Shown here in pieces: positions 36,099 through 46,019 of a DNA stretch of 64,000 nucleotides. The stretch comes from an uncultured Candidatus Saccharibacteria bacterium (GTDB lineage Bacteria; Patescibacteriota; Saccharimonadia; Saccharimonadales; Saccharimonadaceae): the NCBI GenBank assembly GCA_946406645.1, contig CAMJLD010000001.1, positions 32,252 through 96,251 of the forward strand. The letters run 5' to 3'. Every line of letters begins with the position of its first letter. Position 1 is the stretch's first letter. Both the position numbers and the translations under genes were made by a program. The notes beneath the pieces are model-generated. The model was not told where the DNA came from and did not search any database. It saw only the letters and a program-made list of their open reading frames with translations.

Positions 36099-37437
36099 CG
36101 AAAAAGAAACTGGGCGCGTAACGCCACAAAACCTAGAAGCCGAAAAATCATTGCTCGGCGCTATTCTAATTTCCGAAGAGGTCCTTTCCGATGTCGTCGA
36201 AATTGTTTCGCCAAACGATTTCTACGATGAACGGCACCGCCTCATCGCTACCGCAATTTGGTCGCTCTACGAGCATCGTCGCTCGGTCGACCTTATTACT
36301 GTCCGCAACGAATTGAAGTCCAAAAAACTCGTCGAAAAAGCTGGTGGCTCCGCATATCTCTCCGAGCTTTCAAACTACACCCCAACTGCCGCACACTCTG
36401 TCGATTACGCGAAAATCATTCACGAAAAAGCAATTCGTCGCCGCCTCATCAACGCCGCGACCAAGATTACCGAAGAGGCCTACAACGAAAGCGATGACGC
36501 CGAAGCCGTCATGAGCGAAGCCGAAAAGACACTCTTCGACGTCTCGGATAAAAACGTCAAAACCGATGCCATCGCACTCGCAGATTTGCTCTCAAGCGCC
36601 TTTGATCGTCTCGAGCAACTCCATGAAAACAAAGGCTCAATTGCCGGACTCAAGACTGGTTATCCAGACCTCGACCGCGTCACGGCTGGTTTCCACCGTT
36701 CTGACCTTATCATTCTCGCCGCTCGCCCAGCAATGGGTAAGACCGCGCTCGCACTTAACTTCGCACGCAACGTCGCAACAATTAATAAGAAAGCTGTCCT
36801 CATCTTCTCGCTAGAGATGAGCCGCGACCAGCTCGCCAACCGCATGCTTTCCGATGCATCCGGCGTCAACTCGTTCAATATTTCGACCGGCAATCTCACC
36901 GACGACGACTTCGCGAGAATTTCCGACGGTATGAGCGAACTCTCCGAAGACCAAATCTTCATCGATGATAAAGCCGGTATGAACGTCATGGAGATGCGCA
37001 CCAAGGCTCGTCGCGTCGCTCACGAACACGATCTCGGCCTCATCGTCGTCGACTACCTCCAGCTCATGCAAGGTAGCTCATCGCGTGGTTCCGAAAACCG
37101 CGTCCAGGAAGTTTCCGAAATTTCCCGCGGTCTCAAGTTGATTGCCCGCGAACTTAACGTCCCGGTCATCGCACTCTCGCAGCTCAACCGTGGCGTCGAT
37201 AGCCGCGATAGCAAGATCCCAGTCCTATCCGACCTCCGCGAATCCGGTTCCATCGAGCAGGATGCAGATATTGTCATGTTCATCCATCGCGAAGACTATT
37301 ACGACAAAGAAACCGAGCGCCAGAACATCGCCGATCTTATCATTGCTAAGCACCGCCGTGGTGCCACTGCCGACATCGAGCTCTTCTTCGACAAGGAACA
37401 CGTCCGCTTCATGTCACTCGACACAAAGCACGAGTAG
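36091..37437 (+). CDS. dnaB: Replicative DNA helicase DnaB
   Basis: PQNLEAEKSLLGAILI; LIILAARPAMGKTALALNFARN; LIVVDYLQLMQGS. Confidence 0.96.
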   Translation: MSNEKETGRVTPQNLEAEKSLLGAILISEEVLSDVVEIVSPNDFYDERHRLIATAIWSLYEHRRSVDLITVRNELKSKKLVEKAGGSAYLSELSNYTPTAAHSVDYAKIIHEKAIRRRLINAATKITEEAYNESDDAEAVMSEAEKTLFDVSDKNVKTDAIALADLLSSAFDRLEQLHENKGSIAGLKTGYPDLDRVTAGFHRSDLIILAARPAMGKTALALNFARNVATINKKAVLIFSLEMSRDQLANRMLSDASGVNSFNISTGNLTDDDFARISDGMSELSEDQIFIDDKAGMNVMEMRTKARRVAHEHDLGLIVVDYLQLMQGSSSRGSENRVQEVSEISRGLKLIARELNVPVIALSQLNRGVDSRDSKIPVLSDLRESGSIEQDADIVMFIHREDYYDKETERQNIADLIIAKHRRGATADIELFFDKEHVRFMSLDTKHE

Positions 37438-37470
37438 TTATTACTTGCTGGTTATGCTATAATATTCCTA

Positions 37471-38925
37471 GTGAAAAAACATATAGAACAATTCTTTTTG
37501 TATCGACATCGCTTTATCATTGGCTATATTGTTCTTTCTGTCGCATTCTTTTTCTTGCTAACCCTATTACCAGGCGTTGCACCGGCCGGTCTCTCCGAAG
37601 CCGAGATGAGCTCCACGGTCCAAGCCAGCAATCTTGACGCTAGCTTTATCAAACACGGCAATGTCATTAATTTACCTTACTTCGCGCTCCAGAAGGGGAG
37701 CCTTGCGGTATTTGGCCTAAATCTTTTCGCTATCAAACTACCGTCGATAATTATCGCCGTAGCTACCGCCATCTTTATCATTCTCCTGCTCAACCGCTGG
37801 TTTAAGTCAGACGTCGCCATCGTCGGCTCGATTCTGACAATTCTCTCGACGGCATTTCTATTCCTAGCAACTAGTGGCACGCCAGCAATTATGTACATCT
37901 TCTGGCTCGCACTCATTCTATGGCTTGGCTCGAAGATCGTAGGGAACGAAAATATCAATCCACTCCTCGTAATATTCTTCTTCATCAGCATCGCCTTGTC
38001 GTTATATACACCATACCTCGCCTATGTCGCGCTCGCAATTGCGATCGCCGGTCTCTTACACCCACATCTTCGCTTTGCGCTCAAACAGCTAAAAGTCTAC
38101 CAATTAATCCTCTGCGTCCTAATCTTTATCTTATCCGTCACACCGCTAGTTATTAGCTGCATCCTGAATCCATCAACTTTGCAGAGCCTCATCTTCGCAA
38201 ATAATCTAGATTTCAACGGCTTTATTGCCAACATTACAAACGCCTTCGCGCCATTCTTTAGTTTCAGCCTCGCCTATAGTAGCGTTTACCTGGCGCCACT
38301 ATTTGGCCTCGCAACCGTCGCGCTCGTTATTATCGGCATCCTCGCGTCGGCCGGCAAAATGTTCATGTCGCGCAACACCATCGTCAGTCTACTCGTCATC
38401 TTCGCCATTTTCGTATCCGGCCTTAGCCCAGATGTCGCAATTTCAATCATCATTCCAATCGCAATCCTGAGCGCCGCCGGCATCGAATCAATCATCGAAA
38501 AATGGTACACGCTCTTCCCGGAAAACCCATACGCACACCTTCTTGGCATCGTGCCAATGGCTGCCGTTATGATGTTTATTATCGGCTCTGGTCTGTCGCA
38601 CTTCATCTTTGGGTACCACTATATCCCACGCGTCGTTAATAACTTCGACAACGACCTCACAATCGTAAAAGAGAATGTGCCAAAAGAAACCACTATCGTC
38701 ATCGAAGACGATCATAATAACAGAGAGTTTTTCTCGCTTCTCGCTAAATATGACGGCTATACAATTACCTCAACGCCAAAGCAAGCCAAAACCGCTGAAT
38801 TTGCCAGCTTCAAGGCCCTCCCAGGCGACAAATATGACCTCAAACAGATAATCACATCGCCAAAGACGCGAAACTCTGATAGACTATATATATACTCATT
38901 AGTTACTGAAAAGGGAGAAGAATAA
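37471..38925 (+). CDS. GT39/ArnT-like multi-TM glycosyltransferase-like protein
   Basis: GTG start; many TMs; GLSEAEMSST and FAIKLPSIIIAVATAIFIILLLNRWF resemble GT-C family. Confidence 0.6.
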   Translation: MKKHIEQFFLYRHRFIIGYIVLSVAFFFLLTLLPGVAPAGLSEAEMSSTVQASNLDASFIKHGNVINLPYFALQKGSLAVFGLNLFAIKLPSIIIAVATAIFIILLLNRWFKSDVAIVGSILTILSTAFLFLATSGTPAIMYIFWLALILWLGSKIVGNENINPLLVIFFFISIALSLYTPYLAYVALAIAIAGLLHPHLRFALKQLKVYQLILCVLIFILSVTPLVISCILNPSTLQSLIFANNLDFNGFIANITNAFAPFFSFSLAYSSVYLAPLFGLATVALVIIGILASAGKMFMSRNTIVSLLVIFAIFVSGLSPDVAISIIIPIAILSAAGIESIIEKWYTLFPENPYAHLLGIVPMAAVMMFIIGSGLSHFIFGYHYIPRVVNNFDNDLTIVKENVPKETTIVIEDDHNNREFFSLLAKYDGYTITSTPKQAKTAEFASFKALPGDKYDLKQIITSPKTRNSDRLYIYSLVTEKGEE

Positions 38926-38926
38926 T

Positions 38927-39223
38927 ATGGGTGCCACTATGGACCAGATGAAGATGATTAATCAGCTTCGCAAAGCTCAGAAAGAGCTCAAGAATGAAAT
39001 CGTAGAAGTAGAAGCCGGCGACGGCGCTGTTGTCGTTCAGATTACCGGCGAGCTCAAGGTTCGCAAAGTCACCATCGACCCAGAGAAGGTTGATCTCGAC
39101 GATATTCGCGAACTCGAGCGTTGGATTGAAAACTGTATGCGCGATGGCTTTGCCAAAGCACAAGAAATTGCCACCGAGAAAATGAAGCCGCTCATGGGTT
39201 CTCTCGGTAGCCTCGGTATGTAA
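38927..39223 (+). CDS. YbaB/EbfC-family nucleoid-associated protein
   Basis: MIDQMKMINQLRKAQKELKN-type helix and VQITGELKVRKVTIDPE; directly upstream of recR. Confidence 0.9.
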   Translation: MGATMDQMKMINQLRKAQKELKNEIVEVEAGDGAVVVQITGELKVRKVTIDPEKVDLDDIRELERWIENCMRDGFAKAQEIATEKMKPLMGSLGSLGM

Positions 39224-39224
39224 T

Positions 39225-39830
39225 ATGCTTCCTAGCGCGCTAAATGACGTTATTGACGCTTTAGGGCGCCTTCCAGGCGTAGGACCTCGCACCGCCGAGC
39301 GCTACGCCTACTTTTTGCTAAAAAGCGATTCGACCATCGCCGCAAATATCGCATCATCATTGTCGACTCTTCATGACGGCGTCAAAAACTGTCCAGTTAC
39401 CTTCGCCATTATGGACGCAACCGAGGAGGTTTCGCCGCTCTATAGCGACCCCGCCCGCGACAAGGCAACTATCCTCGTTGTTGAAGAACCGCTAGATATT
39501 TATGCCATTGAGCAGACCAAAGCCTATCACGGCACTTATCACGTGCTAGGCGGCGCTATTTCACCGATGGACGGCATTACGGCCAACCAGCTCCATATTC
39601 GCGAGCTCATCGACCGCGTCGAGAAGGATTCCGCCACAGAAATTATCATCGCAACCAACCCATCCGTTGAAGGCGAGTCAACTGCTATTCTTATCGACAA
39701 GCTTCTCCGTGAGAAATACCCAGACCTAAAGATTACACGCCTCGCCCGCGGCTTGCCACTTGGCGTCTCGCTCGAATATGCCGACCAGATTACGCTAACC
39801 TCAGCACTCAATAACCGAACAATGCTCTAA
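39225..39830 (+). CDS. recR: Recombination protein RecR without zinc-finger cysteines
   Basis: LGRLPGVGPRTAERYAYFLL; TOPRIM ILVVEEPLDIYAIEQT...YHVLGGAISPMDGI. Confidence 0.93.
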   Translation: MLPSALNDVIDALGRLPGVGPRTAERYAYFLLKSDSTIAANIASSLSTLHDGVKNCPVTFAIMDATEEVSPLYSDPARDKATILVVEEPLDIYAIEQTKAYHGTYHVLGGAISPMDGITANQLHIRELIDRVEKDSATEIIIATNPSVEGESTAILIDKLLREKYPDLKITRLARGLPLGVSLEYADQITLTSALNNRTML

Positions 39831-39847
39831 ATATTCTAGACTAGATA

Positions 39848-39880
39848 AAGTTCAACTTTTCGAAAAGTTGAACTTTTTTC
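39848..39880. terminator. Bidirectional terminator between recR and glyA
   Basis: AAAGTTCAACTTTT-CG-AAAAGTTGAACTTT plus T/A tracts. Confidence 0.85.
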
Positions 39881-39923
39881 GGTCCGACAAAAAGACAGCC
39901 GAGCGGGCTGTCTTCTCGTATGA

Positions 39924-41300
39924 CTATTTTTCTGCGGTCGGAGTAGGGAACTTCTTGCCGAGATACTTCACGGCTTCGCGAAGCTCCACGATAACCTTAC
40001 CCATGATATCGACATCTTGCCACTCACCATTATTACGGCCTGGGCAGAAGTCAGCAATCGCATTGAGGCAGGTTGCGAGCATACGCATTTCGTTTTCGCC
40101 CATACCACGCGTCGTGATAGCCGGAGTACCAAGGCGAACACCAGATGGCGAGAAGCGCTTGCGCGTATCGTTCGGAATTGCATTCGCATTCAAGGTCAAA
40201 CCACAGCGGTCGCAAAGCTTCTCGAAGGTTTTGCCATCGACGCCGCAAGTCTTAATCGTATCGATAAGCAAGAGATGGTTTTCAGAGCCACCGCCAATCA
40301 AGACGAAACCAGCATCCCTAAGCTCAGCCGCGAGCACCTTAGTATTATTTACGACCTGGCGCGCATAGCGACGGAAGCTAGGAAGACCTGCTTCATAGAA
40401 ACAAACCGCCTTTGCCGCAATTACATGCATGAGTGGGCCACCCTGAGTGCCGGGGAAGACCGAACGATCGATAAGCGTAGGAATATTTTCAATGGAATGG
40501 CCAACCTTCTTGAGCGGATTGCTAACAACGCCTTTCGAAAGGATAAGACCACCGCGTGGACCACGAAGCGTCTTGTGTGTAGTCGTAGTCATAACATGGA
40601 AGCCATGATCAAGTGGATTCGGATGTACACCACCAGCAATTAGGCCAGCCACGTGCGCCATATCTGCCATAAGAAGACAGCCAGGAATCTTTGCGCCAAT
40701 CTTGGCGACACGGTCGAAATCCGGAATCTTCATAAAAGCAGAATAGCCAACCAAGATAATTTTTGGCTTATGCTCCATTGCGAGACGCTCAATCTCATCA
40801 TAATCGAGGTCGCCGGTCTCTGGATTTGTGCCGTAGGAGATGAAATTATAAATCTGGGCACTCTGGGTAACCGAGGCGCCATGAGTCAAATGGCCGCCGT
40901 GCGCGAGATCCATGCCAAGAACGGTATCGCCAGGCTTCAACCAAGCATTATAGACGGCATTGTTTGCCTGTGCGCCAGAATGCGGTTGAACATTCGCATG
41001 GTCTGCATGAAATAGTCTGCGAGCGCGTGCAATTGCGAGACGCTCAATGCGGTCGGTATTATCCTGACCACCATAATAGCGGTAATTTTCTTCGCCGGCA
41101 CCTTTTAGCACCTGGGCATCAGTTCCGTCTAGATTCTCGAAACTAGGATAGCCTTCGGAATATTTATTAGTAAGTACCGAGCCCATCGCTTTGAGCACCT
41201 GTGGCGAGACATAGTTTTCGCTCGGAATTAATTCCAAGCCCTCGCTTTGACGGCGTTCTTCATCGGCAATAATCTGAAAGATTTTTTCGTCCATCTCCAC
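39924..41300 (-). CDS. glyA: Serine hydroxymethyltransferase
   Basis: RRQSEGLELIPSENYVSPQVLKAMGSVLTNKYSEGYP; TTTHKTLRGPRGG. Confidence 0.97.
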   Translation of the reverse strand: MEMDEKIFQIIADEERRQSEGLELIPSENYVSPQVLKAMGSVLTNKYSEGYPSFENLDGTDAQVLKGAGEENYRYYGGQDNTDRIERLAIARARRLFHADHANVQPHSGAQANNAVYNAWLKPGDTVLGMDLAHGGHLTHGASVTQSAQIYNFISYGTNPETGDLDYDEIERLAMEHKPKIILVGYSAFMKIPDFDRVAKIGAKIPGCLLMADMAHVAGLIAGGVHPNPLDHGFHVMTTTTHKTLRGPRGGLILSKGVVSNPLKKVGHSIENIPTLIDRSVFPGTQGGPLMHVIAAKAVCFYEAGLPSFRRYARQVVNNTKVLAAELRDAGFVLIGGGSENHLLLIDTIKTCGVDGKTFEKLCDRCGLTLNANAIPNDTRKRFSPSGVRLGTPAITTRGMGENEMRMLATCLNAIADFCPGRNNGEWQDVDIMGKVIVELREAVKYLGKKFPTPTAEK

Positions 41301-41349
41301 TTTCTCCTTTTCTTTATTTTAACATGAAGTAGCCGACGCCACACAAGCA

Positions 41350-41378
41350 TTGACTATTTTGTAAAAGTATTCTATAAT
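41350..41378 (+). promoter_or_regulatory. Promoter TTGACT-N17-TATAAT upstream of orphan gene 41427
   Basis: Near-consensus boxes at 41350-41355 and 41373-41378. Confidence 0.7.
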
Positions 41379-41426
41379 ATATCCAGTACATTACAATCCT
41401 TTTTACACTGAAGGGAGGGCATACGC

Positions 41427-41930
41427 ATGGAAAACGGTGTAGAAAAAGACACATTCAGAAGAGCGGCAGAGTTCTTGTCGAAGCAAAAATACCCCAATTC
41501 AGAAGGGGTAATAAAGGCAGCCTTTGTCTTCACGGCCACAAATGACAAACACAAAAAACCTATAGTGGTTAGAGACGACAACCTGGACGCTAGACAGATC
41601 AATTATCGAAACAGCTGGAACGTCATCGACTGGGAGGCCTGGGTAAGATCATTGTTTCTTAGCGACCCTAGCTATCAAGGATTCGACAAAATTACGTCAA
41701 TTGCCATCGAATTCAAGGACATCGACGAAACCGTCATTCTCAAGACAACAAGCTTAGAGAAGTTCGAGTTCCTGAGTACGAAGCTGGACGTAAGCTTATT
41801 TGAGAGCCTGGACGACAAGACTAGTTGTTATAGTCAGGCGAGAGAAATCGCCAAGACGAAGCAGCAAGAAATGCAAACAGCTTTCAACTATACCGAATTC
41901 GATAATCCCGACCTCGAATTCGATGTGTAA
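41427..41930 (+). CDS. Orphan cytosolic protein (167 aa)
   Basis: ORF with promoter, GGGAGGG SD and its own terminator. Confidence 0.75.
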   Translation: MENGVEKDTFRRAAEFLSKQKYPNSEGVIKAAFVFTATNDKHKKPIVVRDDNLDARQINYRNSWNVIDWEAWVRSLFLSDPSYQGFDKITSIAIEFKDIDETVILKTTSLEKFEFLSTKLDVSLFESLDDKTSCYSQAREIAKTKQQEMQTAFNYTEFDNPDLEFDV

Positions 41931-41939
41931 GCTTTTCTG

Positions 41940-41970
41940 CGAACCTCGGTTGAAAGACCGAGGTTTTCTC
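41940..41970 (+). terminator. Terminator after orphan gene 41427
   Basis: GAACCTCGGTTGAAAGACCGAGGTTTTC. Confidence 0.75.
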
Positions 41971-42012
41971 TTGCAACAAAAAACGCCCCAAGCGGGCGAA
42001 TAAGTTCGATGC

Positions 42013-42046
42013 ATTTAAAAAGCAGGGTAAAACCCTGCTTTTTGGG
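42013..42046. terminator. Bidirectional hairpin terminator
   Basis: AAAAAGCAGGG-TAAAA-CCCTGCTTTTT. Confidence 0.85.
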
Positions 42047-42053
42047 GACCTCG

Positions 42054-42743
42054 CTATGCAATTTCTGTCAGAGCCAAAAACTCATCCAGACTTTCATGCA
42101 ATTCTTCTAACGCCCTTCTTTCGTAATTAGCCGCGGTGGTTTCACAATTAAAACCGAACTTCTCCGCGACATCCTTCCTTCTTACAAACTTGCCATCCTT
42201 AAGACTATATCTATAACTGAGAAGCTTATAATTATATGGAGATAAGTGGCTAATCAAAAATTCGTCAATTTCCTTTAACTTCTGATCGCTATATCCTTCC
42301 CATGATTCATACTGATCACAGTCCAATTCAAGGACTAAGTCCCAATAACTATACTTGTTACCGGAATGAATAATTGGGTGACAGGTCCGCGCACAATGTC
42401 GAAGCGCCCAAATTTTTGAGCTTATAACGAAACGCTGGTTATCGGAAAAATCTGTTTTACTTTTTATAAGGTTTTCTCTCTTCAAATAATCATTTACCTC
42501 GCGACCGAGGTTCACGATATCGTACCTTAATGAGTGGGCGTCGCTACGCGTCCAGCCCTTCACTGTTCTGAACTTTTTGTAAAAAATATTAAAGGCCTGT
42601 GAATAGTCTCGATCGGGCGCCATACGGTGCTGTCTAGCCATCATGATTACATCTAGAAGAGGAATCCCCTCTAAAAGAGCTTTACTTTCCTCGCTAAGAT
42701 TCATCATCTCAACAGTTACATTTCTTGCGCTATTCTGCATAAA
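42054..42743 (-). CDS. Orphan protein with C-terminal sigma70-region-4-like helix-turn-helix (start set at MQNSARN)
   Basis: LSPYNYKLLSYRYSLKDGKFVRRKDVAEKFGFNCETTAANYERRALEELHESL resembles sigma region 4; AAGGAGGA SD. Confidence 0.6.
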   Translation of the reverse strand, partial: FMQNSARNVTVEMMNLSEESKALLEGIPLLDVIMMARQHRMAPDRDYSQAFNIFYKKFRTVKGWTRSDAHSLRYDIVNLGREVNDYLKRENLIKSKTDFSDNQRFVISSKIWALRHCARTCHPIIHSGNKYSYWDLVLELDCDQYESWEGYSDQKLKEIDEFLISHLSPYNYKLLSYRYSLKDGKFVRRKDVAEKFGFNCETTAANYERRALEELHESLDEFLALTEIA

Positions 42744-42816
42744 CGTGTCCTCCTTGTAAAAGATCAATAAAAATTATTTTTATCACACACTACAACAAAA
42801 CTGCAGTATTACTATT

Positions 42817-42845
42817 ATTATAGCACACTTCGCGCAGAATGTCAA
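42817..42845 (-). promoter_or_regulatory. Perfect consensus promoter TTGACA-N17-TATAAT for gene 42054..42743
   Basis: Minus strand TTGACATTCTGCGCGAAGTGTGCTATAAT. Confidence 0.8.
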
Positions 42846-42913
42846 TAATGTTTATGCTTTTACGTGACCAATAAAAAACACCCTTGCGGGTATTCAGACT
42901 TCAAATCACGGTT

Positions 42914-42989
42914 TGGTGGCTCCGGGCGGACTTGAACCGTCGACACAAGGCTCTTCAGGCCTCTGCTCTACCAACTGAGCTACAGAGCC
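42914..42989 (-). tRNA. tRNA-Phe(GAA)
   Basis: Acceptor GGCTCTG/CGGAGCC, anticodon loop CTGAAGA, encoded ACCA. Confidence 0.93.
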
Positions 42990-43100
42990 ACACTCCAATA
43001 TATTACCACAGTGTAATGTTTTTATCAAACACGAACTTCGCATGCTATAATCAAGGCAGTTTCTCATTGGGCAGCGCATCGCAAATAGGGAGGTGACACT

Positions 43101-43469
43101 ATGAGGGAAGCGCCATATTTTATTAAGGGTGGAACGGTATACGTTTATTTCGACAAGGATCTACGCAAATTTATGCGAGAGGAATATCGCATAAAGGGCT
43201 GTCGCTTCGTCGAATATAGAGTCGAGGACCTCAATAGCGGTAAGGTGACTTTGCTCCAGAAAAACCGCATCTGTAAGAAAAAACTTCCTTATGGCGGTTG
43301 CGGGCTCGAGCTCAAATACGACGACAAACGCATAATCTCGCGTAACGATTTTAGGTATCTCACGAGCATCGCAGGCGACGAAAATATTCGACTTTACGCC
43401 GAAGAGGCCGGATACAAAGCAAGAAAATTCGAACAGGATATTAAACCATACCGTAATAAACTCCCTTAA
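43101..43469 (+). CDS. Orphan basic protein (122 aa)
   Basis: ORF with GGGAGGTG SD, TATAAT upstream and terminator downstream. Confidence 0.7.
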   Translation: MREAPYFIKGGTVYVYFDKDLRKFMREEYRIKGCRFVEYRVEDLNSGKVTLLQKNRICKKKLPYGGCGLELKYDDKRIISRNDFRYLTSIAGDENIRLYAEEAGYKARKFEQDIKPYRNKLP

Positions 43470-43470
43470 T

Positions 43471-43504
43471 GGTCTCCCCCTCTTTTAACAGGGGAGACTT
43501 TTTC
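43471..43504 (+). terminator. Terminator
   Basis: GTCTCCCC-CTCTTTTAACA-GGGGAGAC-TTTTT. Confidence 0.85.
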
Positions 43505-43526
43505 TTGATTGTGCTATACTTTAAAT

Positions 43527-44825
43527 ATGAAGAAAATTAATACGTCGCCGCTTTCCGGCATGCAAGAACTATTACCAACTGAGCAGGCCATTTTTGACAA
43601 GCTCAAACAAAACATCAGCGACGTATACCACCATTACGGCTTCTTAAATATCGAGACACCAATCATCGAGCGCGCCGAGGTTCTCCTCGCAAAGGCCGGT
43701 GGTGACACCGAGAAACAGATTTATATGGTTAATAAGACCGCCGAGTCTGCCGACAGCGCAGACCAGGCACTCCGCTTCGACCACACCGTCCCGCTCGCGC
43801 GCTATGTCGTCGAGCACAACAATGATCTCGTTTTCCCATTCCAGGTTACCCAGATTAACCGCAACTTCCGCGGCGAACGCGCCCAACGCGGCCGCTTCCG
43901 CGAATTCTACCAGTGCGACTGCGACATTATCGGCCGCGACAAGCTTCCAATCGCCTACGACGCGAAGGTTATTGCTTGTATCCACGACGCGCTCAAAACC
44001 TTCAATCTCCCAGAGATGAAGATCCGCATCAGCAACCGCAAAGTTCTCGCCGGCTTCCTTTCCGCAATTGGCGCCAGCGACAAATCTAGCGAAATCAGCG
44101 GCATTATCGACCACGCCGAGAAGATTCCAGTCGAAGCTTCCCGCGAGCAGCTCGAAGGCCTCGGCCTCAGCGCCGACCAGGCCGAAAAGACCATGGCCTT
44201 CATGTTCACGAAGGGCGACTACGCCACTGTCGAAGGAAAACTCGCCGAGATTATTGGCGACCTCGCGCCAGTCCGCGAAGGCCTCGATGAGCTGAAAACT
44301 GTCTTCAATATTCTTAACGCCAAAGAGGACATGAGCGACCTCGAGATTGACCTCATGATTATCCGCGGCCTCGACTACTATACTGGCACCGTTTACGAAA
44401 CCTTCCTCAAGGACTACCGCGAAATTGGCAGCATCTCGAGCGGCGGCCGCTACGAAAACCTCGCTGGCAACTTCTCCGAGCAAAGCTTCCCGGGTGTCGG
44501 CGGCAGCATTGGCCTCACCCGTCTCTTCTATGTCTTGAATGAGCAGAAACTACTCAATACTGAAACCGCCGCGCCAGTAGATTACGTTCTCTTGCCACTT
44601 AGCGAGAACGAATTCGCCTACTCTATGAAGGTCGCAGATCAGCTTCGCGCCAAGGGCTTCAACGTCGATATCGACTTTGACGACCGCAAGCTCGGCAACA
44701 AGTTTAACCGTGCTGGCAAAATCGCAAAGTATGCCGTAGTTATCGGTGGCGACGAAGCCGCATCTGGCAATCTCGTCGCAAAGAATCTCGAGTCTGGCGA
44801 AACCACCTCATTGGAGCTTAACTAA
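43527..44825 (+). CDS. hisS: Histidyl-tRNA synthetase (start revised from 43509)
   Basis: SGMQELLPTEQAIFDKLKQ; FDHTVPLARYV; FRGERAQRGRFREFYQCDCDIIG. Confidence 0.95.
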   Translation: MKKINTSPLSGMQELLPTEQAIFDKLKQNISDVYHHYGFLNIETPIIERAEVLLAKAGGDTEKQIYMVNKTAESADSADQALRFDHTVPLARYVVEHNNDLVFPFQVTQINRNFRGERAQRGRFREFYQCDCDIIGRDKLPIAYDAKVIACIHDALKTFNLPEMKIRISNRKVLAGFLSAIGASDKSSEISGIIDHAEKIPVEASREQLEGLGLSADQAEKTMAFMFTKGDYATVEGKLAEIIGDLAPVREGLDELKTVFNILNAKEDMSDLEIDLMIIRGLDYYTGTVYETFLKDYREIGSISSGGRYENLAGNFSEQSFPGVGGSIGLTRLFYVLNEQKLLNTETAAPVDYVLLPLSENEFAYSMKVADQLRAKGFNVDIDFDDRKLGNKFNRAGKIAKYAVVIGGDEAASGNLVAKNLESGETTSLELN

Positions 44826-45058
44826 TGTTTTTCGACATCATTGGCTGGGTCGGCGCAGTCCTCGTACTGCTAGCCTATTTCTTGTTGTCGGCCAAGAAAA
44901 TTAAGGCGGGTTACTTCTACCAGATTCTTAACTTTGCCGCCGGCACTTGTATGGCCATCGGACTCTTCCCAAAGAACGCTTGGTTTAGTTTCTCGGTCCA
45001 AATCGCCTGGACTCTCATCGCACTCTGGTCAATTATAAAACTAAGGAGTAAAAAATGA
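44825..45058 (+). CDS. Small CBU_0592-like membrane protein
   Basis: [43 protein letters not shown] overlaps with neighbours. Confidence 0.65.
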   Translation: MFFDIIGWVGAVLVLLAYFLLSAKKIKAGYFYQILNFAAGTCMAIGLFPKNAWFSFSVQIAWTLIALWSIIKLRSKK

Positions 45059-45300
45059 ACGAAGTAATTCGTGGCCGCATTTATCGACATTTTAAGGGCG
45101 ACCTCTATCTTGTTGAAGATATCGCAACCCACTCTGAGACCGCCGAAAAACTCGTAATTTATCGTCAACTCTACGAAGAGGGCAAACTATATGCACGCCC
45201 ATACGACTTATTTACTAGCGAAGTCGACCACGACAAGTATCCAGACGTTAAGCAAAAATATCGTTTCGAACTACAAGAAATAGAAAGTAAAAACAAATAA
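45055..45300 (+). CDS. DUF1653-like protein
   Basis: [57 protein letters not shown]. Confidence 0.85.
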   Translation: MNEVIRGRIYRHFKGDLYLVEDIATHSETAEKLVIYRQLYEEGKLYARPYDLFTSEVDHDKYPDVKQKYRFELQEIESKNK

Positions 45301-45334
45301 AAAAAATATCCCCGACCTTAATCGGGGATATTTC
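45300..45334. terminator. Hairpin terminator
   Basis: AAATATCCCCGA...TCGGGGATATTT. Confidence 0.8.
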
Positions 45335-45337
45335 AGA

Positions 45338-45964
45338 TTACTGTTGCTTCAGCGCCTCAGCCTCGGCATTAAGGACCTTCATCTGCTCCCAGTATTCTTG
45401 TTTCTTGCCGTACATACGATGTTTAAAGATTTCCATATCCTGTGCGTATTCGTCGCGCTTTGCGTCGCCATTATACTTGCGGATTTCTTCGAGGAGAGCA
45501 TTACTGGCCCCCTCAAAATCCATCGGGTTTGGAAACTTCAAAATAAATTTATTACCGGTATCGCCATTGACGCTTTGCCAATTATCGAAATTACCGTCGC
45601 CAAAATATGCGGCAATTTTTAATTCATGCATCGTTTTGCCATCCTGGCTCTCCAGGGGGTTCCCAACGTCCATCGGACCCTGAATTGAATCAATGAGCTC
45701 ATGCTCAGTCGACGCGTTAATCACGCCATTCGCAATACAGCCGACAACATATCCGCGTTGCTCGTCTGTAACTATATAGTCCTCGGCTCTTAAACTATCC
45801 GGATTTGCATGGCCGTTCTCGCCCATAATAAATGCGGCAATTAACTTACGTTGCTGACGCTCGGCTTTTTGCTGCTCTGGAGTTTTTTGCGTCAAAACCT
45901 CCCAGCCCCTACTAGTAGTGCCGTTTTCGCTTCGACGTCCTGGTATGCCTTCAAATAATCCCAT
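45338..45964 (-). CDS. Hypothetical cytosolic protein
   Basis: 208-aa ORF followed by terminator; no recognised family. Confidence 0.65.
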   Translation of the reverse strand: MGLFEGIPGRRSENGTTSRGWEVLTQKTPEQQKAERQQRKLIAAFIMGENGHANPDSLRAEDYIVTDEQRGYVVGCIANGVINASTEHELIDSIQGPMDVGNPLESQDGKTMHELKIAAYFGDGNFDNWQSVNGDTGNKFILKFPNPMDFEGASNALLEEIRKYNGDAKRDEYAQDMEIFKHRMYGKKQEYWEQMKVLNAEAEALKQQ

Positions 45965-46019
45965 GCCCTCATTTTACCATATCCAAACTCAGTGTATAAT
46001 TACGAAAGAAGGAGAGAAA

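Noticed and set aside
42884-43096. 70-aa ORF overlapping tRNA-Phe
   Set aside because: Contains the translated antisense of a tRNA
43644-44483. 279-aa minus ORF opposite hisS
   Set aside because: Frame-shadow caused by codon bias of hisS; no start signals
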